NCBI GenBank assembly: GCA_002840015.1
Contig: PGZE01000018.1
Span: forward strand, 1-64,000
Length of the DNA: 64,000 nucleotides
Reading direction: 5' to 3'
Origin: Gammaproteobacteria bacterium HGW-Gammaproteobacteria-2
GTDB lineage: Bacteria > Pseudomonadota > Gammaproteobacteria > Xanthomonadales > Xanthomonadaceae
Shown here: one piece after another, positions 55,304 to 64,000 of the stretch
Position numbering within the stretch: the first letter of the stretch is position 1
Layout of the letters: each line of letters starts with the position of its first letter
Notes under the pieces: generated by a model
The model's input: the letters and a program-made list of their open reading frames with translations, nothing else
Database searches by the model: none
Told to the model about the DNA's origin: nothing
Program-made: the position numbers and the translations under genes

Positions 55304-56553
55304 AACTGTTGCGCGCCTTGCTGTGGTTGCTGTTGTCGATGCTGGCCGGCGCCCTGCTCTGGCAGGTGATTGCCAGCGATCCGGGCCTGGTGATCGTGCG
55401 CTTTCGCGGTTACGACATCAGTACTTCGGTGCCGGTTGCCGGCATCTTCCTCATCCTTGCCAGTCTGGCTGTCTGGCTGCTGGTGTCGATCATCCGCATT
55501 CCGTTCCGGGTCTGGACTCGCTACCGGCAGCGCCGTGCCCGAGCGCGCCTGAGCGATGGCCTGAGCGCACTGCACGAGGGCCGTTGGTTACGCGCACAAA
55601 AATTGCTGGAAAAGGCCGCAGATGAATCGCGCGTGCGCGTGCCGGCATTGCTCGCCGCCGCGAGCGCGGCGCGCGCGCGCGGCGATGACGCCGGAGCCGA
55701 ACTGCTGCTTGATCTGGCAGCAGCACAGCCGGACCGCGGCGCTGTAGCGCTGGAGCGCGCACGCTTGGCCATCGCGACAAAACAACCCGCTGCCGCATTG
55801 GCACAACTTGATCGCATTACCGCCCGCCCGCTGCCACCAGCGAGCCACCGCATTCGCGCGCAGGCACTGGCAGACAGCGGTCGCGCTGCTGACGCGTTGC
55901 CGCTACTGGCCAACATCCGGCGCAGCCGGGTGCTGGCCGATGCTGCAGCCGACGCGTTTGAACGCGAATTGCACGTGCTGGCCTTGCGCCAATGCGCGGA
56001 TGCCGGCGCACTGGATGGGTTGTGGCGAAAAGTCTCCGCCACACTGCGCCTTGATGCCGATGTCGTCGCAAGTTATGCCCGCCGGGCAATGAACCTCGGC
56101 ATGGAAGATCAGGCAGCACAAGCCATTGAACATGCACTGAAACGCAACTGGTCCGATGCACTGGCCGCGCTGTTCGGTGAACTGCCGCGACCGCGCAGTG
56201 GCTCGCGGCTGGCAAGCGCCGAAGCGTGGCTGACGACGCACTCCTCCAGCCCTGAACTGCTGCTGGCGTTGAGCCGTATCTGCCGCAATGAAGAGCGCTG
56301 GATAGACGCCGAAGAGTATGCCCATCGCGCCATTGCCCAAGGCGCTGGCAGTGAAGCCTGGGAAGTGCTCGGTCAATGCTTTGCCAGCCAGAACGACGAC
56401 AAACGTGCGCGTCAGGCGTTCGCCAATGCACTGGCCGTGCGTGGCGGCAAGCGAGCCGTTGCGCTGGCCGGGCGCAGTTTGCGTCAGCAGATTCAGGACG
56501 AAGCCGTGCCTGAGGATCGCAACGCGCACGGTATGCCGCACCTGCGCGGCTGA
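55300..56553 (+). CDS. hemY: HemY, membrane TPR protein of the heme cluster
   Basis: 417 residues with two N-terminal membrane helices (about 5-24 and 45-65) and a TPR-like helical domain (LHEGRWLRAQKLLEKAADES, SPELLLALSRICRNEERWIDAEEYAHRAIA). This is the proteobacterial HemY, not the Bacillus oxidase. Overlaps hemX by 4 bp. Confidence 0.9.
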   Translation: MKLLRALLWLLLSMLAGALLWQVIASDPGLVIVRFRGYDISTSVPVAGIFLILASLAVWLLVSIIRIPFRVWTRYRQRRARARLSDGLSALHEGRWLRAQKLLEKAADESRVRVPALLAAASAARARGDDAGAELLLDLAAAQPDRGAVALERARLAIATKQPAAALAQLDRITARPLPPASHRIRAQALADSGRAADALPLLANIRRSRVLADAAADAFERELHVLALRQCADAGALDGLWRKVSATLRLDADVVASYARRAMNLGMEDQAAQAIEHALKRNWSDALAALFGELPRPRSGSRLASAEAWLTTHSSSPELLLALSRICRNEERWIDAEEYAHRAIAQGAGSEAWEVLGQCFASQNDDKRARQAFANALAVRGGKRAVALAGRSLRQQIQDEAVPEDRNAHGMPHLRG

Positions 56554-56583
56554 GCCACCAACACCATCATTCAGGATATCCGT

Positions 56584-58287
56584 ATGCGCAAGCCCATTGC
56601 TGTGGTGTTGTTGCTTGGCCTGTTTGCGTTCGCATTCTGGTGGTATCAGGGGCGCAATAGCGATGTCGGCAATCCGCTCGACTATGTGCCGGCCAACACC
56701 CCGTATGTGTTCGCTGCCAGCACGGCCTTATCCACGGATCAAGCGCGCGCCATGCTGCGCCAGTACGGCTTGAGCAGCGAGGTTATGGCGATGCTGGCCG
56801 AGCCCGTGAAAACCGCCCTGCGTGCCTCCGACAACAACGATGGCAAACTCGACCGGCTGATTGGTGCGTTCGAAAAAGAGTTTTCCGGGAAAGACCTGGA
56901 ACAAATCCATACCCTTCTCGGGCTGCGCCTGGGCGGCCGCAACGTGCTGTACGGCCTGGGCTTGTCGCCGGTGCTGCGCATGGAACTCGATCAGCCACAA
57001 GCCTTTGCACAAAGCGTGGCACGCATCGAGCAACAGGCTGGGCAGAGCCTGGCGCAAGCGAAAATCGGCGAGCAAAGCTATTGGTATCTCAATCTGGGTG
57101 AATCGCCTGTGCGCCTGGTGATGGCGGTGATCGATTCCACGCTGGTACTCAGCGTAGTGGCCGACCCGGCACCGGATGCAGCGATGCGCAGTCTGCTTGG
57201 CATGGATTTGCCGGCACATTCATTGCAAGCAGCGAACACGCTGCATGATGTCATTGCGAACTTTGGCCTGCACTCGGGCATCGCCGGCTACATCGACAGC
57301 ATGGCGCTGTTGCACGCCACCAGCGCGCCACTGAGCGCGCCCGACAGCGCGTTGCTGGCGGCTCTTGGTGTGTCGCAGCCCTCGCCCAGTGCGCAATGCA
57401 GCGGCGAGTTTGAGCAATTCGCGCAGGCCATGCCACGCCTGATTTTTGGTTATACCCAGGTCAGTGATCACAGGGTCGGCGCACTGAGCGTGCTGCAGTT
57501 GCGTACCGACATTGCCAGCAACTTGATGCGCCTGCGTACACCGATGCCGGGAATGGCTGCCGTTACCGATGATTCTGCTCTTGATGTCGGCGTTAGCATC
57601 AATCTGCAACAGGTGCCAACCGTGGTTGCCGCGCTGGTCAAGGGCAGCGAACAAACGCCTTGGCAATGCCCGCAACTGGCAGCGCTCAACGACACCTCGA
57701 AAGCGCTCAAGGCGCAATCCACCAATCCGGCATTGCTTGGTTCGGCAACGATGGTGCGCAGCGTATTCGCCGTCATCCATCAGTTGCGCTGGCCCGATGA
57801 CGTCACCATTCCCGAGTTTTCCGGCGCGCTGGTGGTTGGTGGCGACAACCCGGCGTCGCTGCTCGGCATTGCGCGCAGCATGGTGCCGGCGCTGGGCCCG
57901 GTACAGTTGAAAAACGACAGCACGCCGACACCGTTGCCCGCCATGCCCGAACTGGGTTTGAACGCGCCGATGTTTGCGGCGATGAGCGACAACGCGCTTG
58001 CCGTGAGCATTGGCGTTGGCGAAGAAAAAGCGATGCCGCAATTGTTGCGTAGCGATGAAAAACAGCAACCGCTACTGGTCATCGGCATGAACAGTGCGCT
58101 GTATGTGGATATCGCGCAATGGAACCTGCGCCGGCTGCCTGCTGACGCCAGCACCGATGCCCGCGCCAAGGCCGAACAAGAACTGGCGATCGCCAAAATC
58201 TACCCGACCATGTTCAAGCGTACCCGCGTACGTCTGGATGCCAGCGCGCGCGGCATCGAGTTTTCGCAGCAGTCGGTGTTGCCCTGA
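56584..58287 (+). CDS. Unknown exported or membrane-anchored protein
   Basis: 567 residues, not recognised. One N-terminal hydrophobic segment (about 4-21) acts as signal or anchor, then an all-soluble, probably periplasmic body beginning DYVPANTPYVFAAS, a motif seen in DUF3352-like proteins. No cysteine-rich or catalytic motif stands out. It follows hemY by 30 bp and may be co-transcribed. Confidence 0.6.
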   Translation: MRKPIAVVLLLGLFAFAFWWYQGRNSDVGNPLDYVPANTPYVFAASTALSTDQARAMLRQYGLSSEVMAMLAEPVKTALRASDNNDGKLDRLIGAFEKEFSGKDLEQIHTLLGLRLGGRNVLYGLGLSPVLRMELDQPQAFAQSVARIEQQAGQSLAQAKIGEQSYWYLNLGESPVRLVMAVIDSTLVLSVVADPAPDAAMRSLLGMDLPAHSLQAANTLHDVIANFGLHSGIAGYIDSMALLHATSAPLSAPDSALLAALGVSQPSPSAQCSGEFEQFAQAMPRLIFGYTQVSDHRVGALSVLQLRTDIASNLMRLRTPMPGMAAVTDDSALDVGVSINLQQVPTVVAALVKGSEQTPWQCPQLAALNDTSKALKAQSTNPALLGSATMVRSVFAVIHQLRWPDDVTIPEFSGALVVGGDNPASLLGIARSMVPALGPVQLKNDSTPTPLPAMPELGLNAPMFAAMSDNALAVSIGVGEEKAMPQLLRSDEKQQPLLVIGMNSALYVDIAQWNLRRLPADASTDARAKAEQELAIAKIYPTMFKRTRVRLDASARGIEFSQQSVLP

Positions 58288-58362
58288 GCGCGTTCTACGC
58301 CATCGACCGCGGCGCGGATACGCTGAGCTGCGCCCCAACACTTCACCGCTTCGCGGCTCGCT

Positions 58363-58409
58363 CGGCCTGCCTGCCGGCAGGCAGGTCGCCCACAGGGTGG
58401 GCTCATACA
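58363..58409 (+). repeat. Family A palindromic repeat
   Basis: GCCTGCCGGCAGGC palindrome plus TCGCCCACAGGGTGGGCTCA arm. Confidence 0.8.
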
Positions 58410-58467
58410 CAAAACCGGCACGCCATGCAGTTGCTTCGCAACGGGAGCCGCTTCGCAGCTCGATCGA

Positions 58468-58533
58468 TCACCCACAGGGTGGGCTCCTGCACGAACGGTT
58501 ATCTCGCCCTGTGGAAGCCCACCCAGTAAGCGA
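58468..58533. repeat. Diverged inverted pair of family A repeats
   Basis: Forward CACCCACAGGGTGGGCTCC (58469-58487) and inverted CTGTGGAAGCCCACCCAGTA (from 58509). Confidence 0.7.
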
Positions 58534-58570
58534 CACGCCTGCACGAACGGTGATCCAGCCCTGTGAAGCA

Positions 58571-58669
58571 ACTGTGTTACTCGCTGGTGCCAATCCGTGC
58601 TGTTGTGGGAGCCGGTCTGCCGGCGAACAATCTTGCGACAGTTTCGCGCGCAAGGCGCGCTCCCACAAA
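58571..58669. repeat. Family B palindromic element, short copy
   Basis: Starts CTGTGTTACTCGCTGGTGCC, passes TTGTGGGAGCCGGTCTGCCG and ends GGCGCGCTCCCACAAACG; it lacks the internal CCCCAGA hairpin of copies 1 and 2. Confidence 0.75.
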
Positions 58670-58683
58670 CGCCTTGAAGCACC

Positions 58684-58710
58684 CCTGTAGGAGCCCACCC
58701 TGTGGGCGAC
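58684..58710 (-). repeat. Family A repeat (inverted)
   Basis: CTGTAGGAGCCCACCCTGTG followed by GGCGAC, as at 38939-38968. Confidence 0.75.
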
Positions 58711-58735
58711 ACGCGGTATTGGATTTGCCGTTTGA

Positions 58736-61700
58736 TTAAGCGGACGCAGCCTTGAGCTGAGCCAGCTCGCGGGTTAGCCGCTTCACCGACATGGGTTGCC
58801 GCGTGCCCAGCGATTGCGCGAACAGCGACACCCGCAGTTCCTCGATATTCCAGCGCAGCGCCTGCCAACGCGGCTCATCGCCCACGCCGGCCTCCCGGGC
58901 GGCGGCGAAGGCGTCGAGAAACGGTGTCAATTCCAGCAAGCGCGCCTGATCGCGCTGCGGATCCAGGCGCACGCGCTCGGCGCGCTGCGCTATCGCGCGC
59001 AAATACCGCGGCAGTTCGGGCAATACCGCTTCAGGGGTTTGGCGCAAAAAGCCGGGATACACCAAGGCCGCCAATTGCGCGTGCATATCGGCGTAACTGG
59101 CACTGGCCCAACCCATCAATGGCGGATCGAGCAGTGGCTTGAGGCTGACATAGGCGGCCAGAATGGCCTCAGCCAGTTGCAGCCGTTCGACGGCGGTCGC
59201 CAGCAATTCGCGGCCGATGCGCTCGGCACGCAACGCAAACGCATCGGCACTGCGGATGGTGTCGAGATCATCGGCGCTCTGGGCCGCAAACGCCGCCTCG
59301 ATCAAATCACCACGCAAGCGCTCGGCACTTTCAATCGCCGAATAAACCAGGCCCAGTTTTGCCGACACCGGCAATTGCCGTGGCAATTGCTTCAGGCGTT
59401 CGCCGAGCACAATCCGCAGCAAGGCGCGCACGCCACAGCGATGCTCCTCGCGGGCGCGTTCGGCATCGGCGAAAACTTCCAGTTGCACCTCATCACCGCG
59501 CACACACAATGCCGGAAACGCCGGCAATCGGGCATCACCAGCAATCGTTTCGGGTACACCGTCCACTGGGAATGTACGCAGGCCCTGCTGGCGTACACCT
59601 TCACCGGCATGACGCGCGAATGCGCGCTCGGCGCTCTCGCCCAATTGTGTGCGCAGCGCCGCAAGGTCACGGCCTTCCGCCAGCACCACGCCACCGCCAT
59701 CGTGTACGCGAAAGTTCATCAACAGATGGCGCGGTAACGCATTGCCATCGAAGTCGGTGACTGCCAGCGCCACACCGGTGACGCGACTGAGAAAGCGCGC
59801 CAGTTCACCGGCCAGACTATCCGCCGACGGCTGCGGCCAGGCCTGCACGAATGCGCGCGCAAAATCCGGCGCTGGCACGTAGTTGCGACGCAGGGCTTTG
59901 GCCAGGCTGCGAATCAGCGCGCTGGCCTTGTCTTCCGCAAGCCCCGGCACCAGCCAGTCCAGTCGCGCAGCATCGAGCGCACCGAGCAGGTGCAACGGTA
60001 CTTCCAGGGTAACGCCATCATCGTCGGTACCCGGCTCAAAACGATAACTGAGCGTCAAGCGCGCATCGCCAAGCCGCATGAACTTCGGGAAGCGATCGGC
60101 CTCGCTGCCCTCGCCCGGCAACAATTCGGCCAGCGGCCATTCGAGGCTATTACGTTGCGCCGGCGGCAACTTGCGATACCAGGCGTCCAGGCCCACTGCG
60201 GTGCAGATATCGGCGGGAACGCGATCCAGATACCAGCGCGCCTGCCAGTCTTCATCGGCCACCAGCCCGGCACGGCGTAATTTGGCTTCTTCATCGCGCG
60301 CCTGTTCGAGCATGGCAAGATTGCGCGCCAGAAAACCGGCGCGGGTGTTGATTTCACCCGTTACCAGGCCCTGGCGTACAAACAGGTCATGCGCTTCAAG
60401 TGGTGCGATCGAGCCGAAATGCACCGGTCGCTTCGGTGCCAATACCAGACCGAACAGGCTGATCTGTTCCGACGCCAGCACCCGGCCCTGCGCACGCGAC
60501 CAATGCGGATCGAAATGCTTGCGCGCCAACAGATGGGGAACCTGCGCAATCACCCAGTCCGGCTCAATACGCGCGTTGACCAGACCCCATACGCGCTGGG
60601 TATCGAGCAGCACCGCCGAGAGCACCCACGGCGGCGGTGCCTTGCTCAACGGCGAGCCGGGGAACAAGCCGTAACGGCGGCCGCGTGGACCTTCGAATTG
60701 GCCTTTTTCCAGGCGATGCCCGATCTGGGTCGGCAAGCCGGTAATCAGGGCGCGGTGAATATCGGCGTAACCTGCCGCCTCGGCATTCATCGACCAACCC
60801 AGTTGCTCGCACATCAGCAACAACTGCCGATGCAGCTCGCGCCATTCACGCATGCGTAGAAACGACAGGAAATGTTTTTCGCACCAGGCGCGCAATTTCG
60901 ATTGGGTCAGCGCCTCATGCGCTTCGCGATAGGCCAGCCACAGTGCGTAGATGCTGGTGAACTCGGATTTGCCGTCGTTGAATTGCGCGTGCGCGGTGTC
61001 GGCCGCCTGCCGTGCCTGCGGCGGGCGCTCGCGCGGATCGGGAATACCAAGGAAGGCGGCGATCACCGTAGTCTCGCGCAGACAACCATGCTCACAGGCG
61101 GCTGCCAGCATCCGCGCCAGTTTTACATCCACTGGCAATCGCGCCATCTTGCGGCCGATCGCGCTGAGCTTGCGCTCGTGATCCACCGCGCCCAGTTCTT
61201 GCAATTGTTGCCAGCCATCGGCAATCACGCGGCCATCGGGTGGTTCGAGAAACGGAAATCCCTCGATACTGCCAAGGCCCAGATCGAGCATGCGCAGAAT
61301 GACACCGGCAAGACTGGAACGGCGGATCTCCGGATCGGTATATTGCGGCCGCGACAGGTAATCGCTTTCGGCGTACAGGCGGATGCACACACCCGCTGCA
61401 ACACGGCCACAACGGCCCTTGCGCTGATCGGCGCTGGCGCGCGCGATCGGCTCGATGTGCAGGCGATCAAGTTTCTGTCGCGGGCTGTAGCGTTTTACCC
61501 GCGCAAAGCCCGGGTCGATCACGTAACGGATGCGCGGCACCGTCAGCGAGGTTTCGGCGACATTGGTGGCCAGCACGATGCGCCGCCCCGGCTCGGGATT
61601 GAATACCCGATCCTGCTCGCGGGTGGAAAGCCGCGCATACAGTGCCAATACGCTGGTGGCGCGGTATTTGCGCCGCTCCAACGCCAGATGGGTATCGCGG

Positions 61701-62626
61701 ATTTCGCGCTCACCGGCGAGGAACACCAGCACATCGCCGAATGGGTCTTCACGGGTGAGTTCGTCCACCGCCGCCACGATCGCGTCCACGGTATCGCGCA
61801 CCGGCTCGCGGCTGGAGTCATCGCCATCGCCGTGATCTGCCTCGGCCTGTGGCGGACGGTAACGCACCTCGACCGGGAATGCGCGCCCTTCAACGGCGAT
61901 CACCGGCGCGTCATCGAAGAAGTGCGAAAAGCGTTCGGTATCGATGGTGGCGGAAGTCACCACCAACTTCAGATCGCGGCGACGGGCGAGCAGGGTTTTC
62001 AGGTAGCCGAGCAGAAAATCGATATTCAGGCTGCGCTCGTGCGCTTCATCCAGAATGATGGTGTCGTATTGCGACAGCATGCGATCGGACTGGATTTCAG
62101 CCAGCAAAATGCCATCGGTCATGAACTTGATGCAGGTATTCTCGGCGGTGCGCTCGGTGAAGCGAACCTGATAGCCCACCGCCGAACCCAGATTCACGCC
62201 AAGCTCGGATGCCACCCGGTTGGCGACCGAGCGCGCTGCGATCCGGCGCGGTTGGGTGCAACCGATGATACCGGCTGCGCCGCGCCCAGCGGCCAGGCAC
62301 AGTTGCGGCAACTGCGTGGTTTTCCCCGAACCGGTTTCACCGGCGATCACCACCACTGGATGGCGGCGAATGCAGTCGACGATGCGCTCGGCATGCTGGG
62401 CAATCGGCAGGCTGTCATCCAGCCTTGGCACAGGCAACGCGGCCGCGCGTGTCGCGCGTGAAGCGATCGATGCCGCCAACGCCTGTTCCAACGCTGCCGC
62501 AATGGCTGCGTCAGCAGGGGCATGCCGCAAACGCCCCAGCAACTGACGCAATCGGCGCTGATCGCGGCTTAGCGCCTGAGCAAGCTGGCGTTGGTAGTGT
62601 TGGATCGCGTTCACGCCAGGTTTCAC
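58736..62626 (-). CDS. hrpA: ATP-dependent RNA helicase HrpA (DEAH-box)
   Basis: 1296 residues, the usual length. Motif I GETGSGKT (96-103), motif Ia TQPRRIAARSVA, motif II DEAH (193-196), motif III SAT (225-227), motif V/VI LATNVAETSLTVPRIRYVID and QRKGRCGRVAAG. Helicase-associated and OB-fold domains and a long HrpA-specific C-terminal region (DUF3418) follow. Family members act on mRNA and stalled ribosomes. Start GTG 62626; GTG 62614 is an alternative. Confidence 0.93.
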   Translation of the reverse strand: MKPGVNAIQHYQRQLAQALSRDQRRLRQLLGRLRHAPADAAIAAALEQALAASIASRATRAAALPVPRLDDSLPIAQHAERIVDCIRRHPVVVIAGETGSGKTTQLPQLCLAAGRGAAGIIGCTQPRRIAARSVANRVASELGVNLGSAVGYQVRFTERTAENTCIKFMTDGILLAEIQSDRMLSQYDTIILDEAHERSLNIDFLLGYLKTLLARRRDLKLVVTSATIDTERFSHFFDDAPVIAVEGRAFPVEVRYRPPQAEADHGDGDDSSREPVRDTVDAIVAAVDELTREDPFGDVLVFLAGEREIRDTHLALERRKYRATSVLALYARLSTREQDRVFNPEPGRRIVLATNVAETSLTVPRIRYVIDPGFARVKRYSPRQKLDRLHIEPIARASADQRKGRCGRVAAGVCIRLYAESDYLSRPQYTDPEIRRSSLAGVILRMLDLGLGSIEGFPFLEPPDGRVIADGWQQLQELGAVDHERKLSAIGRKMARLPVDVKLARMLAAACEHGCLRETTVIAAFLGIPDPRERPPQARQAADTAHAQFNDGKSEFTSIYALWLAYREAHEALTQSKLRAWCEKHFLSFLRMREWRELHRQLLLMCEQLGWSMNAEAAGYADIHRALITGLPTQIGHRLEKGQFEGPRGRRYGLFPGSPLSKAPPPWVLSAVLLDTQRVWGLVNARIEPDWVIAQVPHLLARKHFDPHWSRAQGRVLASEQISLFGLVLAPKRPVHFGSIAPLEAHDLFVRQGLVTGEINTRAGFLARNLAMLEQARDEEAKLRRAGLVADEDWQARWYLDRVPADICTAVGLDAWYRKLPPAQRNSLEWPLAELLPGEGSEADRFPKFMRLGDARLTLSYRFEPGTDDDGVTLEVPLHLLGALDAARLDWLVPGLAEDKASALIRSLAKALRRNYVPAPDFARAFVQAWPQPSADSLAGELARFLSRVTGVALAVTDFDGNALPRHLLMNFRVHDGGGVVLAEGRDLAALRTQLGESAERAFARHAGEGVRQQGLRTFPVDGVPETIAGDARLPAFPALCVRGDEVQLEVFADAERAREEHRCGVRALLRIVLGERLKQLPRQLPVSAKLGLVYSAIESAERLRGDLIEAAFAAQSADDLDTIRSADAFALRAERIGRELLATAVERLQLAEAILAAYVSLKPLLDPPLMGWASASYADMHAQLAALVYPGFLRQTPEAVLPELPRYLRAIAQRAERVRLDPQRDQARLLELTPFLDAFAAAREAGVGDEPRWQALRWNIEELRVSLFAQSLGTRQPMSVKRLTRELAQLKAASA

Positions 62627-62759
62627 TTCAATTGATAAAATCTATCGTTACGGATTAAACAATTCATTTCTATCAGCTTTAATCAGCGCTTATGGTAAGC
62701 ATCAACCGGTTCGCGCAAAACACCGGGCGAGCCACCCACCGCAACCTGGGAGAAAACGC
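62627..62759. promoter_or_regulatory. AT-rich divergent promoter region of hrpA and dps
   Basis: An unusually AT-rich 133 bp in this window. A dyad GATA-N5-TATC lies at 62634-62646 and another TATC at 62671-62674. This recalls OxyR half-sites but the spacing does not fit the full four-part motif, so the assignment is weak. Hydrogen peroxide induction of dps would be expected from family knowledge. Confidence 0.35.
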
Positions 62760-63236
62760 ATGAAGATCGACATCGGCATCAACGAGAAGCAGCGCCGCAA
62801 AATTGCCGACGGATTGTCCCACTTCCTGGCCGACAGCTACACGCTGTATCTGAAAACCCACAATTTCCACTGGAATATCACCGGTCCGATGTTCAATACC
62901 TTGCATGTGATGTTCGAGCAGCAATACACCGAGGAATGGACCGCGCTCGACGATGTTGCCGAACGCATCCGTGCCTTGGGCTTCAAGGCGCCCGGCTCGT
63001 ACAGCGCCTTTGCCCGGTTGTCCAGCATCAAGGAAGACCCAGCCGGTGATGAAGTGCCGGACTGGAAGACCATGGTCAAGCAACTGGTACTCGGCAATGA
63101 AGCGGTGTGCCGCAGCGCGCGCAAGGTGCTCGAAAGCGCCAATGACGCCAACGATGAGCCCACGGCCGACTTGCTGACACAGCGCTTGGTCGTACACGAA
63201 AAAAACGCCTGGATGCTGCGTTCGCTGCTGGAATGA
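62760..63236 (+). CDS. dps: Dps ferritin-like DNA-protection protein
   Basis: 158 residues. Ferroxidase-centre residues typical of Dps are visible in LKTHNFHWNITGPMFNTLH and FEQQYTEEWTALDDVAERIR, and the rest is the four-helix bundle. The N-terminal tail is short with a lysine-arginine cluster (KQRRK). Dodecamers store iron, using H2O2 as oxidant, and shield DNA. Start ATG 62760 after GGGAGA. Confidence 0.9.
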   Translation: MKIDIGINEKQRRKIADGLSHFLADSYTLYLKTHNFHWNITGPMFNTLHVMFEQQYTEEWTALDDVAERIRALGFKAPGSYSAFARLSSIKEDPAGDEVPDWKTMVKQLVLGNEAVCRSARKVLESANDANDEPTADLLTQRLVVHEKNAWMLRSLLE

Positions 63237-63257
63237 CGCGACGCTGCGATTCCGGCT

Positions 63258-64000
63258 TCAGGCGCGTTGTGCCAGCAGGCCCTCGATCACATCGGGCGCA
63301 CTGGGTATCGCAGCGGTCAGCACCTCGTGGCCATCTGCAGTAATCGCCACATCGTCCTCGATGCGAATACCGATGCCCTGCCAGCGCGCCGGCACTTTGC
63401 TGCCCGGCGCAATGTAAATGCCAGGCTCGATGGTGCAGACGGTAATCACCGACATCGTGAACGTCCAGCCCAAGCCAGTGACCGGTTTTGTGCATGTAGA
63501 AAGCTTTGTAGCTTTCGCTGGCCAGGGCTTTTTTCAGGCTGCCTTTGAGCAAGCCCAGGCTCAGCAGACCCTCAGTGATAACGGCCACCGCGGCTTCGTG
63601 GCCCGCGATCCAGCTACTGCCCGGGCGAGCGAGCGCCAATGCGGCATGCTGCGCTGCCAATACCAGGTCATAAAGCTGGCGCTGCTCAGCCGAGTAACGC
63701 CCATTGACCGGAAAGGTGCGGGTCACATCACAGGCATAGTTTTGATATTCGGCGCCGGCATCGATCAACAATAACTCGCCATCGGCCAGCTTCTGGTTGT
63801 TGGCGATGTAATGCAGCACGCAGGCGCGGGCGCCGCCGCCAACGATAGGGTGATACGCCGGGTGCGCATCATGGCGCCGGAACGCGTGCAACAAGGCGGC
63901 CTCTACCGCATATTCGTGTACCCCAACGCGGGCTGCGAGCATCGCCGCTGCATGTGCTTGCGCCGTAATCGTTGCCGCATGCCGCATCAGCCGCAGTTCT
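63258..64000 (-). pseudogene. pepP: Xaa-Pro aminopeptidase PepP (C-terminal part, frame-disrupted, cut by window edge)
   Basis: The C-terminal pita-bread metallopeptidase domain of aminopeptidase P. Metal ligands are visible: LLIDAGAEYQNYACDVTRTF (two Asp), GHWLGLDVHDVGDY (His), then in another frame TIEPGIYIAPGS (Glu) and GIGIRIEDDV (Glu). The frame changes near 63446-63460, and about a dozen residues of the loop between VGDY and the TIEPG strand appear to be missing, so a short deletion of non-multiple-of-three length is likely. The N-terminal domain lies beyond the right edge. The enzyme would remove an N-terminal residue before proline. Confidence 0.82.

Larger units (their letters stand above)
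58288..58735. other. Repeat-filled gap between the unknown gene and hrpA
   Basis: 448 bp made almost wholly of family A units in both orientations and one short family B element. No coding potential is seen. Confidence 0.65.

Overview
The window is high-GC, densely packed gammaproteobacterial DNA that looks like Xanthomonadales/Lysobacterales. The type II secretion genes run F-G-H-I-J-K-L-M-N-D as in the Xanthomonas xps cluster, hemD-hemX-hemY and secB-gpsA are linked, and gene gaps carry GC-rich palindromic repeats. Several genes point to life with little or no oxygen: a 2-oxoacid:ferredoxin oxidoreductase operon, quinol nitric oxide reductase, oxygen-independent HemN, and an FNR with all four cluster cysteines. 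Consensus FNR boxes lie before the por operon and before hemN. No rRNA, tRNA or CRISPR array was seen.

Layout. 1-1430: the start of a membrane-anchored LuxR-type regulator, then gene remnants (PIN toxin tail, LytTR tail). 1433-4552: a large SIR2 / P-loop ATPase / TPR protein with a cold-shock-like tail, predicted to be an anti-phage defence protein, bracketed by two similar 27-bp palindromic repeats. 4874-9426: FNR-box-driven porGAB plus a GltD-like flavoprotein/ferredoxin. 9777-15195: an unknown membrane protein, an SRAP (YedK/HMCES) protein, an aldo/keto reductase, a zinc alcohol dehydrogenase and a FrnE-type DsbA protein. 15309-16046: a VapBC-like toxin-antitoxin pair with a clear promoter/operator. 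16180-25146: type II secretion genes gspFGHIJKLMND, with no gspE before gspF. 25166-29714: O-antigen ABC exporter (wzm split into two frames, wzt), two glycosyltransferases and a methyltransferase.

29715-35912: a repeat-rich gap with a heptamer array, a TfoX C-terminal-domain protein, free methionine-R-sulfoxide reductase, bioD and an RND efflux pair. 36502-41198: frameshifted qNOR, fnr and hemN. 41343-45619: pgk, a nested miniature element sitting in what looks like the pgk terminator, gpsA, secB, a rhodanese and a lipoprotein. 45629-53239: a thioesterase and a six-subunit Hyf/Ehr-type membrane complex whose large subunit lacks the NiFe cysteines and whose hyfC is disrupted. 53489-58287: hemD-hemX-hemY and an unknown exported protein. 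58736-64000: hrpA, dps and a disrupted aminopeptidase P that runs off the right edge.

Four otherwise well-conserved genes (wzm, norB, hyfC, pepP) each carry one small frame-breaking indel. This is either real gene decay or a systematic assembly problem and should be settled first. The most interesting single locus is the SIR2-ATPase-TPR-CSD gene.
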